A stretch of 64,000 nt of DNA from Salinithrix halophila. Its GTDB lineage: Bacteria > Bacillota > Bacilli > Thermoactinomycetales > DSM-45169. This document shows, one piece after another, positions 25,856-35,047 of this stretch; position 1 is the first letter of the stretch, and the number at the start of each line of letters is the position of its first letter. Location of the stretch: the NCBI RefSeq assembly GCF_042650125.1, contig NZ_JBHSAP010000009.1, forward strand, positions 496,001 through 560,000. Reading direction: 5' to 3'. The notes under the pieces were generated by a model. It saw only the letters and a program-made list of their open reading frames with translations, was not told where the DNA came from and searched no databases. The position numbers and the translations under genes were made by a program.

Positions 25856-26031
25856 CGGCAACTCTCCTTTTTTTCCGTTAGTTTTCCATCATAGGCGGGA
25901 AAACATGACGAAGAAGTGTGGTCCATGGTAGAATATTCAAGAAGAGGCTCTGTTCGTAAAATTTTTCGCAACCTTCCGTCTTGCGCTGACGTCTAATTCA
26001 GTGAAAAAGTCTTTGATGGGAGGATATGCGG

Positions 26032-26916
26032 ATGCGAAATCGGCAGGTGATACGATTCATGTTCGTTTTAACGCTGTGGTTCAGTACCACTGGCTGTGGC
26101 AGTTCCTTTTTCGCTTCGGAGGACAGTCGGGGAGACTCTTCCTCCCCTGGTAAGGAACGCATTCTTCCTTTCCGACAGGAGTCGCTGGAAGATCTACCCG
26201 GCAACGTGAAAAGCGAAATACAACGCGCCGAAAAACAAGAAGTCCGTGTAGAAACCGGGGAGGACGGTAGGACGTATCTGATCCTTTCCCTTGGGAAACG
26301 TCCCACAGGCGGCTGGTCCATCCGAGTAAATCAAGTGGTGCAAAACAACTCCACTGTACGGGTAGACGCTGAAGAAGTTCCTCCGCCATCATCATCGTTC
26401 AATACCCAAGTGATCTCCTCCCCAATCACCGTCATCTCGCTAAAACCGGAAGGGGAAGTCAATTATGACCTCAACCTCCAAAAAGCGGAGAAACCGAAAA
26501 AAGGAGATTCCCCCAAAGACTCTCCTCCATTGGATGACCCCGGTGGAAAACCTCTTACCTACAAGGTAGAGGTGACCCTTGACCTCCCCGAAACCGTCAA
26601 GGCCAAGGCGGGAGAAGTTAAGCGTTCAAAAGGCACCGAAACAAGCATCTCCCAAAAGGATCGAACGTACCTGATTATCGGTCTTGGGGAACGACCAACC
26701 GGTGGTTATCGGGTGGATGTGGAAAACATCATCAAGCGGGGAGAAGAAATCCATGTCTACGCCAAGGAAATCGCCCCGACTCCGGGAACGATGGTCACAC
26801 AGGCGATCACCCATCCCGTTCAAGTGGTTTCCATCCCCCGAACGGATGAATCCCGTGTCCATTTCCACGTAAAGAGCCGCTCTTCCTCTAAGGACGAACC
26901 CAAGCGCTTTCAGTAA
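26032..26916 (+). CDS. Lipoprotein with two PrcB-C-like domains
   Basis: A 294-residue predicted lipoprotein: basic start, hydrophobic helix and lipobox TTGC (Cys near residue 21). Two copies of the same fold follow: YLILSLGKRPTGGWSIRV near 83-100 and YLIIGLGERPTGGYRVDV near 208-225, each with a downstream VISxPxxVxS/I motif. These resemble the PrcB C-terminal domain (PF14343), linked in other bacteria to surface proteases. ATG at 26032 has GGGAGG at 8 nt. Attachment outside the membrane is inferred from the lipobox. Confidence 0.78.
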   Translation: MRNRQVIRFMFVLTLWFSTTGCGSSFFASEDSRGDSSSPGKERILPFRQESLEDLPGNVKSEIQRAEKQEVRVETGEDGRTYLILSLGKRPTGGWSIRVNQVVQNNSTVRVDAEEVPPPSSSFNTQVISSPITVISLKPEGEVNYDLNLQKAEKPKKGDSPKDSPPLDDPGGKPLTYKVEVTLDLPETVKAKAGEVKRSKGTETSISQKDRTYLIIGLGERPTGGYRVDVENIIKRGEEIHVYAKEIAPTPGTMVTQAITHPVQVVSIPRTDESRVHFHVKSRSSSKDEPKRFQ

Positions 26917-26923
26917 TGGCGCT

Positions 26924-26962
26924 GGAAAAAGCCTCGCAGTGTTTAGACTGCGGGGCTTTTCC
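26924..26962. terminator. Bidirectional terminator after the lipoprotein gene
   Basis: A stem of about 15 bp, GGAAAAAGCCTCGCAGT with ACTGCGGGGCTTTTCC and a 6-nt loop. T-rich arms on both strands let it serve the convergent small gene at 27007 too. Confidence 0.85.
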
Positions 26963-27006
26963 ATGAAGAGCGATGATGACTTCCGACGGGAAACTCATAA
27001 TCCGGC

Positions 27007-27156
27007 TCAGGCAAATTTCCGTTCATCTTCCCGGTCTTCCCGACGGCGTTTATCCGGGTCCTCTCCCCGATCCGGTTGTTCCGGAGCAGTGGTTAGGGGT
27101 TCACGGGGAGTGGTGATCTCCGGTTCACGGCGAGGTGATACTTCAGGGATCCGCAT
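27007..27156 (-). CDS. Small proline- and charge-rich protein (tentative)
   Basis: A 49-residue open frame: MRIPEVSPRREPEITTPREP at the start and a charged tail (DKRRREDREDERKFA). Regular PREP spacing and absence of rare residues suggest real coding. GGAGGG lies 12 nt before ATG at 27156, a slightly long spacing. It is followed by the terminator at 26924-26962. No family is known to me. Confidence 0.45.
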   Translation of the reverse strand: MRIPEVSPRREPEITTPREPLTTAPEQPDRGEDPDKRRREDREDERKFA

Positions 27157-27526
27157 CTTTATCCGTTTCCCTCCTTCCGGTGCCCGCAGGCAATCCTAAT
27201 TTCCCCCTAATACCGAGAAACTACCCGTATCGGCCTTCACCTCTTTTTCCCTTTTCAAAAAAAGACCTTCCGATAAACGGAAGGATCATGGCAAGGAAGG
27301 GAGGAAACCCTTGAAGGGCCCCCATAAATTCCTATGAAAAAGTTACCCCATTCATGCCTCCAATCACCTTATCAACGGTTCACTTTTTCCATCCCGAAGC
27401 ACACTAAAAGGAAACTCATGAGGTCATTTGTGCGGACAGGCTCGACATAGCAGGAACTGGAATATTTGGTACGAGTCAGAAATTCGGCTCTCGCCCCCGC
27501 GTTGGTTCTTATCATCAACCTTACAC
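27157..27526. other. Intergenic region with one terminator
   Basis: About 370 bp between the 49-residue gene and the Pro-rich protein gene. Apart from the minus-strand terminator at 27257-27284, I see no gene, RNA or repeat; the part from 27157 to 27250 may carry the promoter of the small gene. Confidence 0.5.
27257..27284 (-). terminator. Terminator downstream of the Pro-rich protein gene
   Basis: A perfect 7-bp stem CCTTCCG with a 5-nt loop, followed by TCTTTTTTT on the minus strand, about 240 bp from the stop at 27527. Confidence 0.75.
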
Positions 27527-27874
27527 TCATGCGTCCTCACTTTCATCCTCCGGGTTCATAAACCAAGGGGATTCAGGGGATTCCGGCGATTCCCACAAAG
27601 GATTTACCGATTGGGGCCATGCTCGCTTTGCTTGTTTACCCTCAGGAGTCCCTTGGGACATCCTCCCAACCCCTGAAAACGAATCCCCCGGCGGCGGCTG
27701 ATAGGGACCGCTCCTCTCTGTCATTCCTGCCCGGATAGCGGGATACCCATGATACGGATACCACGCCCCCTCCCCGGGAGGCAATACCGGATACGGTGCC
27801 GGCACAAGTGGGGGGGTCGGATCGGTATGCCTCCAAGGGTAGTGGAAAAGCTGGAATGGGTAAGATCGATACAT
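27527..27874 (-). CDS. Pro/Tyr-rich protein, possible spore coat component
   Basis: A 115-residue protein rich in Pro, Tyr, Trp and Gly (YRSYPFQLFHYPWRHTDPTP, then YPYHGYPAIRAG), ending in an acidic ESPESPESPW-type tail. It has no recognisable domain. Such composition is frequent in Bacillales coat proteins, which makes a coat role plausible but unproven. ATG at 27874 is chosen over the upstream 27907 because GGAGG lies 7 nt before it. Confidence 0.65.
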   Translation of the reverse strand: MYRSYPFQLFHYPWRHTDPTPPLVPAPYPVLPPGEGAWYPYHGYPAIRAGMTERSGPYQPPPGDSFSGVGRMSQGTPEGKQAKRAWPQSVNPLWESPESPESPWFMNPEDESEDA

Positions 27875-28063
27875 GGGTATCCCTCCGTTCATTAAACGCT
27901 GTTCCATTCATTTATATGGCTGCCAGCCCTGTCCTAGTGCTTTTGGCAAAAACGAACGGATCAGAGAAGGTTCTGGGACTACCCTTTCCCTCCGTTTCCA
28001 AAGGCACGTCGATTTGTTATGATGATGGAGGTCTTGATTCCCTGGAGAAAGGGGGAAAACCTT

Positions 28064-29428
28064 GTGGCAGAAACGGAAGAGCGGCGTCACGAAATCGACT
28101 TGGACGCCATCCGAATCGCTCTGCAAAAAAGAGAACGAAAATATTTGCGCCCCCTGATCGAAGAATTGCAACCGTATGACCTAGGGCAAATTTTTTTCCG
28201 TCTCACCGGTATTTACCGCACACACTTTCTTAACCTTCTCGAAGCGGATGAAATTGCCGATCTCCTAGAAGAGCTGGAATCGGAAGAGCAGCAGGAAATT
28301 CTCGTTAACCTCGGACCGGATAAAGCATCTCGGGTACTCAACCAAATGTCTTCCGACGAAGTGGCTGACTTGATGGGGGACCTGGAAGAGAGTAACGTAC
28401 AGAAGCTTCTTAAATCGATGGAGACGGATGAGGCCGACAAAGTTCGAGCCCTTCTTCACTACCCCGAAGATACCGCTGGCGGTAAGATGACCATGGAGTA
28501 CGTCAGCGTCTACGACTATTATACAGTCGAAGAGGTGATTCAATATCTGCGGAGGGAGGCGCCGACCGCTGAAACGGTCTACTATGTCTACGTCATCGAT
28601 GCAGACGACAGGCTGGTGGGAGTCGTCTCCTTGCGGGAGTTGCTGATCGCCCAGCCAGGAACGGCCATCACCGAGATCATGTATGAGCGGATCATCTCCG
28701 TTCCCGCTGATATGGACCAGGAAGAAGTGGCCAAACTGATGGAGCGGTACGACTTCCTCGCTATTCCTGTCGTTGACGACGAAGGACGCCTACTGGGAAT
28801 TATCACCGTCGATGACGTCATCGACGTCCTGATTGAAGAAGCCCAGGAGGATATATCGAAGCTTTCTGCCGTCGGGCAGACGGAAATGGACATCCTCACC
28901 CATCCGTTTTCATCTGCGCGACGCCGCATTCCGTGGCTTGTTCTCCTCCTTTGTATCGGTATGATGACTGCAAATTTACTGGGGTTCTTCGAGCACACGA
29001 TTGAAAAAGTGGCTGTGCTCACCTTCTTCATGCCGATGATCGCAGGTATGACCGGGAATACCGGTACCCAATCCCTCGCCCTTGTCATCCGCGGACTCGC
29101 CACCGGCCAGCTGACACGAAGTCAATATTTAAGGATTTTACGGCAGGAAGGTTTTGTCGGGATTATTATCGGTTTAGTCTGCAGCGTGCTGATCTTCGGT
29201 CTGGTGACGTTATGGCAGGACAACCTGGTGCTGGGCCTTGTCGTGGGAGGATCTCTCTTGTGCACTCTCATCCTGGGTACACTCGGAGGCACACTGATCC
29301 CCTTGCTCCTCCACATGTTGAAAGTGGATCCCACCGTCGCTTCCGGCCCGCTGATCACCACCATCAACGACGTATTTTCCCTTTTGATCTACTTCGGATT
29401 CGCCACCATGTTTCTCCATTACCTTTGA
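28064..29428 (+). CDS. mgtE: Magnesium transporter MgtE
   Basis: A 454-residue Mg2+ channel. The N-terminal superhelical domain (LLEADEIADLLEELESEEQQ, then SSDEVADLMGDLEES) is followed by two CBS domains (about 135-260) and five membrane helices with the pore signature MPMIAGMTGNTGTQSLA. The N and CBS domains sense cytosolic Mg2+ and gate the pore. GTG at 28064 is preferred, with AAAGGGGG upstream; the frame is open to 28019 without a site. No M-box riboswitch is visible. A terminator follows, then a CNNM-type gene. Confidence 0.94.
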   Translation: MAETEERRHEIDLDAIRIALQKRERKYLRPLIEELQPYDLGQIFFRLTGIYRTHFLNLLEADEIADLLEELESEEQQEILVNLGPDKASRVLNQMSSDEVADLMGDLEESNVQKLLKSMETDEADKVRALLHYPEDTAGGKMTMEYVSVYDYYTVEEVIQYLRREAPTAETVYYVYVIDADDRLVGVVSLRELLIAQPGTAITEIMYERIISVPADMDQEEVAKLMERYDFLAIPVVDDEGRLLGIITVDDVIDVLIEEAQEDISKLSAVGQTEMDILTHPFSSARRRIPWLVLLLCIGMMTANLLGFFEHTIEKVAVLTFFMPMIAGMTGNTGTQSLALVIRGLATGQLTRSQYLRILRQEGFVGIIIGLVCSVLIFGLVTLWQDNLVLGLVVGGSLLCTLILGTLGGTLIPLLLHMLKVDPTVASGPLITTINDVFSLLIYFGFATMFLHYL

Positions 29429-29430
29429 TA

Positions 29431-29460
29431 CCCCTCCTTGATGGGAGAGGGATTTTTTTA
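29431..29460 (+). terminator. Terminator after mgtE
   Basis: An imperfect stem, CCCCTCC with GGAGAGGG, followed by ATTTTTTTAT. Confidence 0.75.
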
Positions 29461-29615
29461 TCGCCAAACAGAACTTACCCCGGCCCCGGTAAGAGGGTGA
29501 GCTCTATACAGAGACCTGGCTTTCTGATAAGCTTTGAAGTAACTACAAGTATTTCCGACAGGTTCCGCACACCCTATTGGAGCGGACCAAACTTTTTCAG
29601 GAGGTCGTTGTTCGC

Positions 29616-30971
29616 TTGGGAAGTATCATCGAGATCGCCTGGAACCTTTTCCTGGTGGTCTTCCTCGTCTTTCTTAACGGTTTCTTCGTTGCCTCGGAGT
29701 TTGCCATCGTCAAGGTCCGGGCCACCCGGATCGCCCAGTTACGTGAAGAGGGGGACCGGCGGGCCAATATGGCAGAGAAGGTAATCCGCCAAATGGACGC
29801 CTACCTTTCAGCCACTCAGCTCGGCATCACCCTGGCTTCTCTAGGTCTCGGGTGGATCGGGGAGCCGGCAATCGCCCATTTGATTGTGGAGCCCCTGCTC
29901 AAGGCACTTCCCTTGAGTGTACCGGCATGGCTGATTTCAACACTTGCTTTCGCAATTGCCTTCGCTGTCATCACCTTCCTGCACATCGTCCTGGGTGAGA
30001 TGGCACCAAAATCGCTGGCAATCCGACAGGCAGAAGGAACCACCCTATGGACGGCCACTCCTCTTAATTGGTTTTATCGGATATTCTATCCCTTCATCAC
30101 TGTGCTGAACGGAGCCGCAAATTGGTTTTTACGGCTGGTAGGTGTGGGTGAAATGATACCGGAACACCAGCAGGGACACACCGAAGATGAAATTCGCATC
30201 ATGCTGGCACAGAGCCAGAAGAGCGGACATATCGACGAAACGGAACTCTCCCTCTTCGATAACATCTTCGAATTTACCGACCGGGTTTCCCGGGAGGTAA
30301 TGGTGCCACGGGTAAACATGGTCTGTCTTTACACCACCGACTCCTTCGAGGAAAACCTGGAAATCATAAAAGATGCGCGCCACACTCGTTTTCCTCTTTG
30401 CCGTGAGGATAAAGACGACATCGTAGGAATCGTCCATATCCGTCACGTATACGAAAAAATGCTGAACGGAGAGACGCCAAATTTAGAGGAATTAACCCGT
30501 CCTGCTGTCATGGTCCCGGAGACGATGGAGCTCAAAGACGTATTACGGGTTCTGCAGAAAAACCGATCCGAAGTCGCCATCGTCGTCGATGAATATGGCG
30601 GAACCGCTGGCTTGGTAACCACCGAGGACATCATCGAGGAAATCTTCGGCGAAATTCAGGATGAATTTGACGACGAACGTCCATTTTTCCAGAAAACCGG
30701 TGCCGCGACCTCCATCGATGCTCGTCTCCTCATTGAAGAAGTCAATGACTACTTCGGTTCGGAGATCATCGATCCGGACAACGACACGATCGGCGGCTGG
30801 GTCTTCTCACGGCTTCAGGAAGTCCCCGAAGTCGGGGATGTCGTCACTTTTGAAAACTTGAAATTCACGGTCCAAGAGATTGATCAGCGAAGTGTCAGCC
30901 GTCTTCTGGTCAGTAAGGTGGCAACAATGGAGGATGGCAAAGACACGGACGCTGCAGTCAACGGGCCATAA
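29616..30971 (+). CDS. CNNM/CorC-type hemolysin family membrane protein
   Basis: About 451 residues. A DUF21/CNNM membrane domain (three to four helices; LNGFFVASEFAIVKVR, ATQLGITLASLGLGWIGEP, LHIVLGEMAPKSLAIR) is followed by two CBS domains and a C-terminal CorC/HlyC domain (DARLLIEEVNDYFG). The family takes part in Mg2+ efflux or divalent cation homeostasis. TTG at 29616 has AGGAGG 11 nt upstream; another TTG at 29577 without a site is possible. Its place directly after mgtE supports a role in Mg2+ balance. Confidence 0.9.
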   Translation: MGSIIEIAWNLFLVVFLVFLNGFFVASEFAIVKVRATRIAQLREEGDRRANMAEKVIRQMDAYLSATQLGITLASLGLGWIGEPAIAHLIVEPLLKALPLSVPAWLISTLAFAIAFAVITFLHIVLGEMAPKSLAIRQAEGTTLWTATPLNWFYRIFYPFITVLNGAANWFLRLVGVGEMIPEHQQGHTEDEIRIMLAQSQKSGHIDETELSLFDNIFEFTDRVSREVMVPRVNMVCLYTTDSFEENLEIIKDARHTRFPLCREDKDDIVGIVHIRHVYEKMLNGETPNLEELTRPAVMVPETMELKDVLRVLQKNRSEVAIVVDEYGGTAGLVTTEDIIEEIFGEIQDEFDDERPFFQKTGAATSIDARLLIEEVNDYFGSEIIDPDNDTIGGWVFSRLQEVPEVGDVVTFENLKFTVQEIDQRSVSRLLVSKVATMEDGKDTDAAVNGP

Positions 30972-30979
30972 AAGAGGGA

Positions 30980-31011
30980 TCGTGCCTCGTAACGGGCACG
31001 ACCCTTTTCTT
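30980..31011 (+). terminator. Terminator after the CNNM gene
   Basis: TCGTGCC pairs with GGGCACGA across a short loop, followed by CCCTTTTCTTTC. Confidence 0.7.
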
Positions 31012-31093
31012 TCCCGGTACCAGAAAAGTACCGAGATACATACCTATGAAAATGACTAACCATGACCACCGTTTTAAGGAGGAGATTGCCGAC

Positions 31094-31879
31094 ATGCGGA
31101 TATTGGACGGATTGGAACCGGGTACTTTTGACCTGCATCTCCATACCACCGCCTCCGACGGAGCCCTCCCCCCCGCTGATTTAGTAAGAAAAGCGAAAGC
31201 AGCCGGTCTCAGCACGATCGCTGTGACAGACCATGACACGTTAGCGGGTGTAGAGGAAGCGATAAAAACCGGGCAGGAGATCGGTGTCCATGTAATCCCC
31301 GGGGTTGAACTGAGTACAAGACTACAACGTACCAATATCGACATCCTAGGCTACCATATCCAGGAGCGTCAGCAGCTTCACGACGAACTAGCTGCTTTCC
31401 GAGACGATCGGAAAACTCGTGCCATCGCTATCATCGAAAGATTCAATCATCTAGGCATGCCCCTCACGCTAGAGGATGTTCGTTCCTTTAGCGGAGACGG
31501 CGTCATTGCCAGACCTCACATCGCCCAGGCTATCGTACAAAAAGGCTACCTACCCAATGTACAAACCGTATTTGACCAGTACCTCGCCGACGGCAAACCG
31601 GCTGCTATCGAGAAAAAGGTGCTGACTCCCGAAAATGGTATCCGCATGATCCGCCGGGCTGGTGGGATAGCCGTGCTGGCCCACCCTGCCCTGATCGGAG
31701 ATGATGGAATCGTAAGGCGGGTACTCGAAGTGGGACTCGATGGTATTGAGGTATGGCATCGAAAACATACGAGAAAAGATGCCCGTCGTTATTTGCGGCT
31801 GGCCGCAGAATTCGATCTCCTCGTCACGGGAGGATCGGATTTTCATAACGATGAACACACCCTCGGTGCTCCCATCTGA
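31094..31879 (+). CDS. PHP-domain phosphoesterase (RNase AM/YciV-like)
   Basis: A 261-residue PHP domain protein. Metal ligands are visible: DLHLHTTASDG near the start, AVTDHDTLAG, PGVELS, IARPHIA, LAHPAL and GSDFH near the end. Homologues include E. coli YciV (RNase AM), which trims RNA 5' ends, and 3',5'-bisphosphate phosphatases, so the exact reaction is open. ATG at 31094 has AAGGAGGAG upstream. It ends 36 bp before the convergent CgeB cluster. Confidence 0.87.
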   Translation: MRILDGLEPGTFDLHLHTTASDGALPPADLVRKAKAAGLSTIAVTDHDTLAGVEEAIKTGQEIGVHVIPGVELSTRLQRTNIDILGYHIQERQQLHDELAAFRDDRKTRAIAIIERFNHLGMPLTLEDVRSFSGDGVIARPHIAQAIVQKGYLPNVQTVFDQYLADGKPAAIEKKVLTPENGIRMIRRAGGIAVLAHPALIGDDGIVRRVLEVGLDGIEVWHRKHTRKDARRYLRLAAEFDLLVTGGSDFHNDEHTLGAPI

Positions 31880-31915
31880 TCAAGAACCCCCGTCAGATAC
31901 CCCCAGCTTGCCGCT

Positions 31916-32908
31916 TCATCGCGTTTGCTTATTCATACGAACCTGGAGCACCTGAATCAGCGACCGCAATCGAGCTTCGTAGGTATGATCCTTAAGGGTT
32001 CGCTGATAAGCCCTGGCGGCAATCCGCTCCCGCTCTTTGTCATGAGCGAGATAATATTCGATTTTTTGCTTCAAATCCTTGATTCCTTTAAACGCGATCA
32101 CCTCCTCCCCCAACCGGTAATAACGGCCCAGCTCCTTCCGTTGGGATACCAGTTGAAAGGATCGACAAGCAGCGATGTCGAAGGTACGATTATTCGGCGT
32201 GAAGGCGGGAATGCCAAAAGGATTCCCCTTGACGTCATTTTTTGTGCGATGAATATTCAACACAATCTTGGCTCCATTATAATATTTCGCTGTCTCCGAG
32301 GATGGGATCGTCTGGTTGATAATTCCATGATTCAATTGCTTATAATGTTTTAACCTCTCCCACCATCGACCGACGATAACAAATTTCTTTTTCCGTAGAA
32401 AATCAACCATCTGATCGAAGGTGTGCAGACGGGCAGGCAAAGCGCTTCCGACGAAACAGATATCCGATTGGTACTTCTCAGGTACACGCTCCGGATGGTA
32501 CGTCGCTTCGTTAACACCCAATGGAAGATGAATACAGGGTTTTTTTCGCTTTCGATAAAACGAGAGGCAGCTGGATTCTTGTGTCACCATAAAAGTATAG
32601 GGCGGGACCTGCCTACTGTGATAGCGGAGTAGATAGGGGTCATCCACCACAAATAACCCGACCGGAATGCCCATTTTCCTCAATTGGGTGACCCTCTCCC
32701 CAGATATTGCCCCCCGCAAGGATAAAATCACATCGGGGCGAAAGGATTGGACCCGGTTGAACAATGTTGCGATCGGTTCAACCCGTGGCCGATAAAACTG
32801 AAAGTGGAAGTCTTTCAGCTTTTTTTCCAATCGACGAAAGGCCTGGATGAGATTTGGGTCCAGTTCTGCGTAAGAAGGACCTCCTGAAGTGATATACAGT
32901 AACTTCAT
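31916..32908 (-). CDS. CgeB-family glycosyltransferase-like protein, copy 1
   Basis: A 330-residue protein of the CgeB family (DUF3880 N-terminal region plus a glycosyltransferase-1-like C-terminal domain). Shared landmarks: KLLYITSGG at the start, FRPDVILSLRG, VGLFVVDDPY, MVTQESSCLSFYR, SDICFVGSA, KYYNGAKIVLNIHR, TPNNRTFDIAACRSFQL and a C-terminal RAYQRTLKDHTYEARL. B. subtilis CgeB acts in late spore-surface maturation; sugar donor and acceptor are unknown. Last gene of a four-gene minus-strand run with a 19-bp gap to copy 2. No signal peptide or membrane segment. Confidence 0.85.
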   Translation of the reverse strand: MKLLYITSGGPSYAELDPNLIQAFRRLEKKLKDFHFQFYRPRVEPIATLFNRVQSFRPDVILSLRGAISGERVTQLRKMGIPVGLFVVDDPYLLRYHSRQVPPYTFMVTQESSCLSFYRKRKKPCIHLPLGVNEATYHPERVPEKYQSDICFVGSALPARLHTFDQMVDFLRKKKFVIVGRWWERLKHYKQLNHGIINQTIPSSETAKYYNGAKIVLNIHRTKNDVKGNPFGIPAFTPNNRTFDIAACRSFQLVSQRKELGRYYRLGEEVIAFKGIKDLKQKIEYYLAHDKERERIAARAYQRTLKDHTYEARLRSLIQVLQVRMNKQTR

Positions 32909-32927
32909 GAACGATCTTCCTTTTCAT

Positions 32928-33953
32928 TCATTTCTGTCGTCTGGAAGCCTTATCGCCGCGACGTCGATTTGTCAACAGAAAATGTTCTAGGATCTTAACC
33001 AGATGGCGTACCCTTGAATCGTATGTGTGTTGGCGAAGAGTACGATGGTAGGCCCGTGATGCAATACTTTTTCTCTCTGCCTCGTTGGCAAGGTAATAGT
33101 CCATTTTTCCCTTTAAATCCTGAGCTCCATTGAAACAGATGATTTCTTCGCCCAGCCGGTAAAATCTACCCAAATCACGTCGTTGGGAGATGAGTTGGAA
33201 TGAGCGGCATGCGGCAATATCGAATGTACGGTTATTCGGTGTAAAGGCGGGCAAGTTTAAAGGATTTTTCTTAATATCGTTACACGTACGGTGAATGTTC
33301 AATACAATTTTGGATCCGTTATAATATTGGACCACTTCCGATGGCGGGATATTTCCATCAATAATATGGGGCTTTAAGCGAGAATACTGTTTCAGGCGCT
33401 GCCACCATTTACCGATGAGGATGAATTTTTTTTGCAGCAGAAAAGGAGCCAGCTGATCGATGATATGGAGACGTTCCGGAAAGGCGTTGCCAACAAAGCA
33501 AACATCCTTGCTGTAATGTTCTTTCACCTGTAAGGGCAGATATGTTTTAGGATTGACCGCCAAAGGGAGGAAATAGGCCGGTATCTTCCTTTTCCGATAA
33601 ACAGGGACACAACTGGACTCCTGGGTAAGAACAAATTGGTAAGGCCGTGCAATACGTAAGCTGTCAGACAGGTGATAGGGATCGTCTGCCAACCAAACAC
33701 CGACTGGGACTCCCAGGGAACAAATCTTGCTTACCAAATCCCTCGGTACAGCGAAACCTCTCATCACTAACGCTACATCCGGCTGGAACAATCGGATTTT
33801 TCGAAAGAGGCTTTTTGGCCCCTCCCGCTCAAGATCGAAAGAAATAAAACAAAAAGACTTTTTTTCGTTTTGCATCCGACGGAAAGCTTCAATTACGTTA
33901 GGGTTGAGATGAGCCAGGGAGCCCACCCCTTTTGTAAGGAAAAGTAAACGCAT
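32928..33953 (-). CDS. CgeB-family glycosyltransferase-like protein, copy 2
   Basis: A 341-residue paralogue with the same landmarks (RLLFLTKGV, LVMRGFAVPRDLV, VGVWLADDPYHL, VLTQESSCVPVYR, YYNGSKIVLNIHR, TPNNRTFDIAACRSFQL). It differs from its sisters in the DDPY context (LADDPY) and in a longer basic tail (LLTNRRRGDKASRR). ATG at 33953 is chosen over GTG at 33959, because GGAG is 9 nt before the ATG and gives the same MRLL start as the other copies. Third gene of the run. Confidence 0.85.
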   Translation of the reverse strand: MRLLFLTKGVGSLAHLNPNVIEAFRRMQNEKKSFCFISFDLEREGPKSLFRKIRLFQPDVALVMRGFAVPRDLVSKICSLGVPVGVWLADDPYHLSDSLRIARPYQFVLTQESSCVPVYRKRKIPAYFLPLAVNPKTYLPLQVKEHYSKDVCFVGNAFPERLHIIDQLAPFLLQKKFILIGKWWQRLKQYSRLKPHIIDGNIPPSEVVQYYNGSKIVLNIHRTCNDIKKNPLNLPAFTPNNRTFDIAACRSFQLISQRRDLGRFYRLGEEIICFNGAQDLKGKMDYYLANEAERKSIASRAYHRTLRQHTYDSRVRHLVKILEHFLLTNRRRGDKASRRQK

Positions 33954-34023
33954 AGACACCCGCTCCGTTTGATTTCGGAATCCATCCGGTCAACATGACG
34001 AGCAACAAAGTCCAACGGGTGAA

Positions 34024-35016
34024 CTACGGATACCTGCCTAGGAGACGAACACCCACTATTCGTACGAAACGGCGTAGCCGTTCAAGGTACGTATGCTCGC
34101 GAACCGTCCGTCGATAAGCCCGAGTAGCGATTCCTTTCCTTTCCCTCTGGTGATTTAGGTAATAGGCAATCTTCTGCCTCATCTCATCCGCTCCTCTGAT
34201 GGAAACGATCTCCTCTCCCAATCGGTAAAACCGTCCCAGATCCCGGCGGTGGGTAACCAGTTGGAACGATCGGCAAGCGGCGATGTCAAAGGTCCGGTTG
34301 TTGGGAGTGAAAGCGGGGATCTCCAAAGGGTTGCGACGGACATCGTTTTTAGAGCGATGGATATTCAACACAATTTTTGCCCCATTGTAATACCGAGCCA
34401 CTTCCACTGGAGAAATCGTCCGGTTCATAATGCCATGTTTCAACTTTTCGTAATGCTTTAACCGATCCCACCATCGCCCGATGAGGAGGAACCGTTTTTG
34501 GAGCAAAAACTCCGCCATCTGATCGATATATTGTCGACGAATCGGTGTGGCGCTGGCTATGAAACAAATATCCGACTTATATCTCTGATTGACTCGAAGC
34601 GGATGGTATAACTGCTGGTTCACGGCGAGAGGCAAGTAAAAACACCTTTTATTTTGCCTTCGATAATAGGGTAAACAGGCGAAATCCTGGGTGATCATGA
34701 AGCTGTAGGGTTGCATCATCACCGAGTGTTCCGAAAAGGAATACGGATCATCCACGATATACAATCCGATCGGAATTCCCGTTTGACGGACCTGATCGAC
34801 GACTTGCCGAGGGAGGGCGCCCCGCAGCGAAATAATTACATCTGGCCGGAAAGAATAAATTTTTGAAAACAGGGTGGTGATTGACTCCTTCCCCGGATGA
34901 AAGGTTAAAAAGTGGAAATGTTCCTCTTTCTTCTCCAATTCGGTAAATCCGCTTATTAAGTTAGGGTCCAGGTGGGCAAGAGAATGAATTCCCGAAGTAA
35001 TATAAAGCAGTCGCAC
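34024..35016 (-). CDS. CgeB-family glycosyltransferase-like protein, copy 3
   Basis: A 330-residue paralogue: RLLYITSGI, FRPDVIISLRGA, IGLYIVDDPYSF, MITQDFACLPYYR, SDICFIASA, YYNGAKIVLNIHR, TPNNRTFDIAACRSFQL. The GTG at 35016 has AAAAGG at 8 nt and matches the start of the other copies; an ATG two codons earlier (35022) is possible. The frame runs on to 35151 but overlaps copy 4 there, so it is not used. Second gene of the run, 31 bp after copy 4. Confidence 0.84.
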   Translation of the reverse strand: MRLLYITSGIHSLAHLDPNLISGFTELEKKEEHFHFLTFHPGKESITTLFSKIYSFRPDVIISLRGALPRQVVDQVRQTGIPIGLYIVDDPYSFSEHSVMMQPYSFMITQDFACLPYYRRQNKRCFYLPLAVNQQLYHPLRVNQRYKSDICFIASATPIRRQYIDQMAEFLLQKRFLLIGRWWDRLKHYEKLKHGIMNRTISPVEVARYYNGAKIVLNIHRSKNDVRRNPLEIPAFTPNNRTFDIAACRSFQLVTHRRDLGRFYRLGEEIVSIRGADEMRQKIAYYLNHQRERKGIATRAYRRTVREHTYLERLRRFVRIVGVRLLGRYP

Positions 35017-35047
35017 ATCCATCACCTTTTTTGTCACTTTATATTTT

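Noticed and set aside
26939..27199. Plus-strand Arg/Ser-rich frame
   Set aside because: It starts inside the terminator hairpin and its composition is the complement of the minus-strand Pro/Glu-rich frame.
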